A stretch of 64,000 nt of DNA, from the NCBI GenBank assembly GCA_964401935.1, contig CAYOAL010000032.1, positions 12,077-76,076 on the forward strand. The letters are read 5' to 3'. The notes under the pieces were generated by a model, which was given only the letters and a program-made list of their open reading frames with translations, ran no database searches and was not told the origin of the DNA. The translations under genes were made by a program, and so were the position numbers. Of this stretch, positions 62,499 to 64,000 are shown piece after piece. The stretch's first letter is position 1; every line of letters begins with the position of its first letter. Source of the DNA: JAPYTK01 sp964401935. Its GTDB lineage: Bacteria > Myxococcota_A > Polyangia > Polyangiales > Polyangiaceae.

Positions 62499-62597
62499 GC
62501 TCGCTCCGTCGCCTCCTTCGCGTCGTCGCAGCGCTCGTCGCGCCGCCCCGTGTGCGGGTGGTGCGGGTTCGCAAGACGCGGTGACGACGGTGCCGCG

Positions 62598-62626
62598 TTG
62601 ACAGCTCGCGCGGTTCTGGAAACGAT
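62598..62626 (+). promoter_or_regulatory. Sigma-70-like promoter, possibly leaderless
   Basis: A perfect -35 TTGACA (62598-62603) is 17 bp from AACGAT (62621-62626), a moderate -10. The -10 ends six bases before GTG 62633, so transcription would start at the start codon. Same geometry as the promoter before the kinase gene. Confidence 0.4.
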
Positions 62627-62632
62627 GCGCGG

Positions 62633-63562
62633 GTGAGCACCGCGGCCACGACCCCGCTGGAGCGCGGCGGCTTGTTCGCCGACGCGCTCGCCATCGCGCG
62701 CTACCACATCATGTTGGTAGCGATGAGCGCCTGCGTGGTGTTCGGCTGGCTGATGACGGGTCGGCACATGTGGGCGCTCACCGCGGTGGTGGCGGTGGAC
62801 TGGTTCCTCATCAACCTGATGAACCGGGTCACCGACATCGAGGAGGATCGCAAGAACGGGATCCGCGGCACCGAGCGGGTGGCGCGCCACCGAGGCGCGG
62901 TCACGATCGGAGCGTTCGCGTTGCTGGCGGCCTCCTTCGTGCCGACCCATCTTTTGTGGCCCGAGCTCACGGTGTGGCGCGCGGCGGTGCAGGGGATCGG
63001 CCTCGGCTACAACTACGACATCGTGCCCACTCCGAGCGGCTTGTCACGGTTCAAGGAGATCTACTTCTTCAAGAACTTCGGCTCGTCGGTGATCTTCGTG
63101 CTCACCTGCTTCGTGTACCCGCTGGCGAGCGATCCGTCGGCGCGGGTGATGGGGTGGGGGGCCATCGTGGTGCTCGTCCTCTTCTTCGTGTCGTTCGAGC
63201 TCACGTACGAGATCCTCTACGATCTGCGCGACCTCGACGGCGATCGCAGGGAGGGCGTGCCCACGTATCCGGTCGTGCATGGGCCGGCGACCGCGCGGCG
63301 GATCATCGACGGCCTGCTCGCCGGCTCGGCGCTGGTCCTCGTGCTCGGGCTCGGCGCGCGGCTCATCGGCCTGCGTGAGGGGCTGATGCTCGCGGCCCCC
63401 GCCGTGCAGCTCGCGTTCTACCGTCCGCGCTATCGGCGCGGCCTCACGTCCCGCGACTGCATCGTGCTCACCCACCTCGGCACGGGGCTGCTCCTGTTCT
63501 ACCTCTTGGGCACGGCCGCGTGGCAGGCGGCGGGCCTCCCCGACAATGTCACGTTGGGGTGA
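62633..63562 (+). CDS. UbiA-family prenyltransferase
   Basis: The 309-residue membrane protein has the UbiA metal/diphosphate motifs NRVTDIEED (NxxxDxxxD) and DLRDLDGD, and about eight hydrophobic segments. UbiA enzymes move a prenyl chain to an aromatic or lipid acceptor for quinones, heme O or other lipids. The wording (no clear UbiA/COX10/MenA labels) does not identify the acceptor. Start GTG 62633 suits the promoter spacing above. The next small gene is 12 bases downstream. Confidence 0.9.
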   Translation: MSTAATTPLERGGLFADALAIARYHIMLVAMSACVVFGWLMTGRHMWALTAVVAVDWFLINLMNRVTDIEEDRKNGIRGTERVARHRGAVTIGAFALLAASFVPTHLLWPELTVWRAAVQGIGLGYNYDIVPTPSGLSRFKEIYFFKNFGSSVIFVLTCFVYPLASDPSARVMGWGAIVVLVLFFVSFELTYEILYDLRDLDGDRREGVPTYPVVHGPATARRIIDGLLAGSALVLVLGLGARLIGLREGLMLAAPAVQLAFYRPRYRRGLTSRDCIVLTHLGTGLLLFYLLGTAAWQAAGLPDNVTLG

Positions 63563-63574
63563 GTCGTCACCCGA

Positions 63575-63688
63575 GTGGAGCGCATGCGGCGCTATCGGTT
63601 CATCACCGAGGAGGAGCTGGTAGCCGCCATCACACTCGCCGACAGGCTCTGCGCGCTGCTGACCGGGCTCATCCGTCGCCACTCCTGA
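63575..63688 (+). CDS. Candidate small protein (34-37 aa)
   Basis: From ATG 63584 (or GTG 63575) this frame encodes MRRYRFITEEELVAAITLAD and then a hydrophobic/basic tail ending RRHS. It lies 12 bases after the prenyltransferase stop and before a terminator, so it shares that transcript. GGAG precedes ATG 63584 closely. Amphipathic helix-like. Real expression cannot be told; random occurrence is possible. Confidence 0.4.
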   Translation: MERMRRYRFITEEELVAAITLADRLCALLTGLIRRHS

Positions 63689-63698
63689 AAGCCGCCAA

Positions 63699-63724
63699 GG
63701 AGGTGGGCACCCGGGCCCACCTCC
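63699..63724 (+). terminator. Strong hairpin terminator after the prenyltransferase unit
   Basis: GGAGGTGGGC (63699-63708) and GCCCACCTCC (63715-63724) form a perfect 10-bp stem with a 6-nt loop (ACCCGG). GCTTTC follows, not a full T-run. The hairpin also contains a Shine-Dalgarno-like GGAGG, but no start codon follows it suitably. Confidence 0.6.
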
Positions 63725-63767
63725 GCTTTCGGCGCGGCCGAGTGTCGATGGCCGCGTGGGGTGGTGG

Positions 63768-64000
63768 TCATTCGGCTTCGCGTGCCGGTGCGGGTGCGGG
63801 GGCGCGTGCGTGCTCGTGGTCGGGAACGTGGTCGTGGTCGTGCGGGTGCGGGCCGTGGTCGTGGTCGTGCGGGTGGGGGCCGTGGTCGTGGTCGTGCGAG
63901 TGCGGGGTCGTGGTCGTGGTCGTGGTCGTGCGAGTGTGGGGTCGTGGTCGTGGTCGTGCGGGTGGGGGCCGTGGTCGTGGTCGTGGTGGTGGTGGTGCGG
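63768..64000 (-). CDS. C-terminal fragment of a His/Asp-rich protein, runs off the window
   Basis: On the reverse strand, the frame ending at the stop 63770-63768 reads HDHDHGPHPHDHDHGPHPHD, then HDHVPDHEHARAPAPAP and AREAE. Reading further upstream, this frame loses the His/Asp pattern and turns to Thr/Arg/Pro, while another frame carries HHHHHDHDHGPHPHDHDHD, so two 1-base slips are implied. The tail is a plausible metal-binding segment, as in zinc/nickel/cobalt transporters or chaperones. Which family it belongs to cannot be told without the upstream part. Confidence 0.5.
   Translation of the reverse strand, partial: APPPPRPRPRPPPARPRPRPHTRTTTTTTTTPHSHDHDHGPHPHDHDHGPHPHDHDHVPDHEHARAPAPAPAREAE
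63819..64000 (-). repeat. GTCGTG hexanucleotide repeats (His-Asp codons)
   Basis: The plus-strand hexamer GTCGTG (CACGAC on the reverse strand) recurs in blocks of two to four, separated by CGGGTG or GGGGCC spacers, from about 63819 to the window end. The structure predicts replication slippage and sequencing difficulty. Confidence 0.9.

Overview
The window is GC-rich (roughly 70%), densely coded DNA and looks like a chromosome segment of a myxobacterium, probably of the Polyangiales/Sorangiineae type. The indicators are a proline-rich, membrane-anchored Hanks-type Ser/Thr kinase, a 2,600-residue TPR protein, about fifteen lipoproteins (many with Gly-Gly-Ala or Ser/Thr spacers followed by Cys-rich or propeller domains), a MopE-type metal-binding motif, PilT-family ATPases, GspC, and frequent GTG starts with 4-bp ATGA/GTGA overlaps. 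No phage, transposon, rRNA, tRNA or CRISPR was recognised. The assembly has one 100-N gap (60704-60803) inside a tandem repeat.

Layout. 1-9.1 kb: end of a DsbD-like thioredoxin gene, a giant TPR gene, and a reverse-strand protein that joins a secretion-signal-like N-terminus to a sigma region 4-like HTH. 9.4-15.7 kb: a forward run of Cys-rich lipoproteins, an SGNH hydrolase lipoprotein, a TPR/coiled-coil lipoprotein and a zinc-ribbon/MopE membrane protein. 15.8-19.9 kb: a NIT1-like amidase, an acyltransferase-SDR pair, and a TerB-like/SDR pair. 20-31.8 kb: two separate sugar-type ABC importers on opposite strands, with a Ser/Thr kinase, a PEGA/TPR membrane protein, a Cys-rich lipoprotein and GspC between them. 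32-40.4 kb: CAP-domain lipoprotein, beta-barrel protein, SWIM/SNF2 helicase, SlyD-like FKBP, zinc alcohol dehydrogenase, small lipoprotein, MepA-LysM endopeptidase.

40.5-46.5 kb (reverse strand) is the most intriguing cluster: a pseudokinase with membrane segments and pentapeptide repeats, a kinase-like phosphotransferase of no family I can name, a PilT ATPase carrying a GspE-type N-terminal domain and a long disordered linker, and a canonical PilT. It could be a phospho-signalling module attached to pilus retraction.

46.6-57.7 kb: small lipoprotein, lipoprotein DPP III peptidase, two paralogous propeller lipoproteins flanking a GGCT-like gene, a Baeyer-Villiger monooxygenase and a diiron ferritin-like protein; a frameshifted, internally deleted relic of the ferritin-like gene lies beyond the second propeller and abuts a membrane-protein gene, followed by a NAPE-PLD-like hydrolase. 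57.7-61.5 kb: a tightly coupled reverse operon, ECF sigma - FecR-type regulator - envelope protein - Cys-rich lipoprotein, facing a divergent lipoprotein across a large inverted repeat. 62.6-64 kb: a UbiA-family prenyltransferase, a candidate small protein, a strong hairpin terminator, and the His/Asp-rich tail of a gene running off the window.
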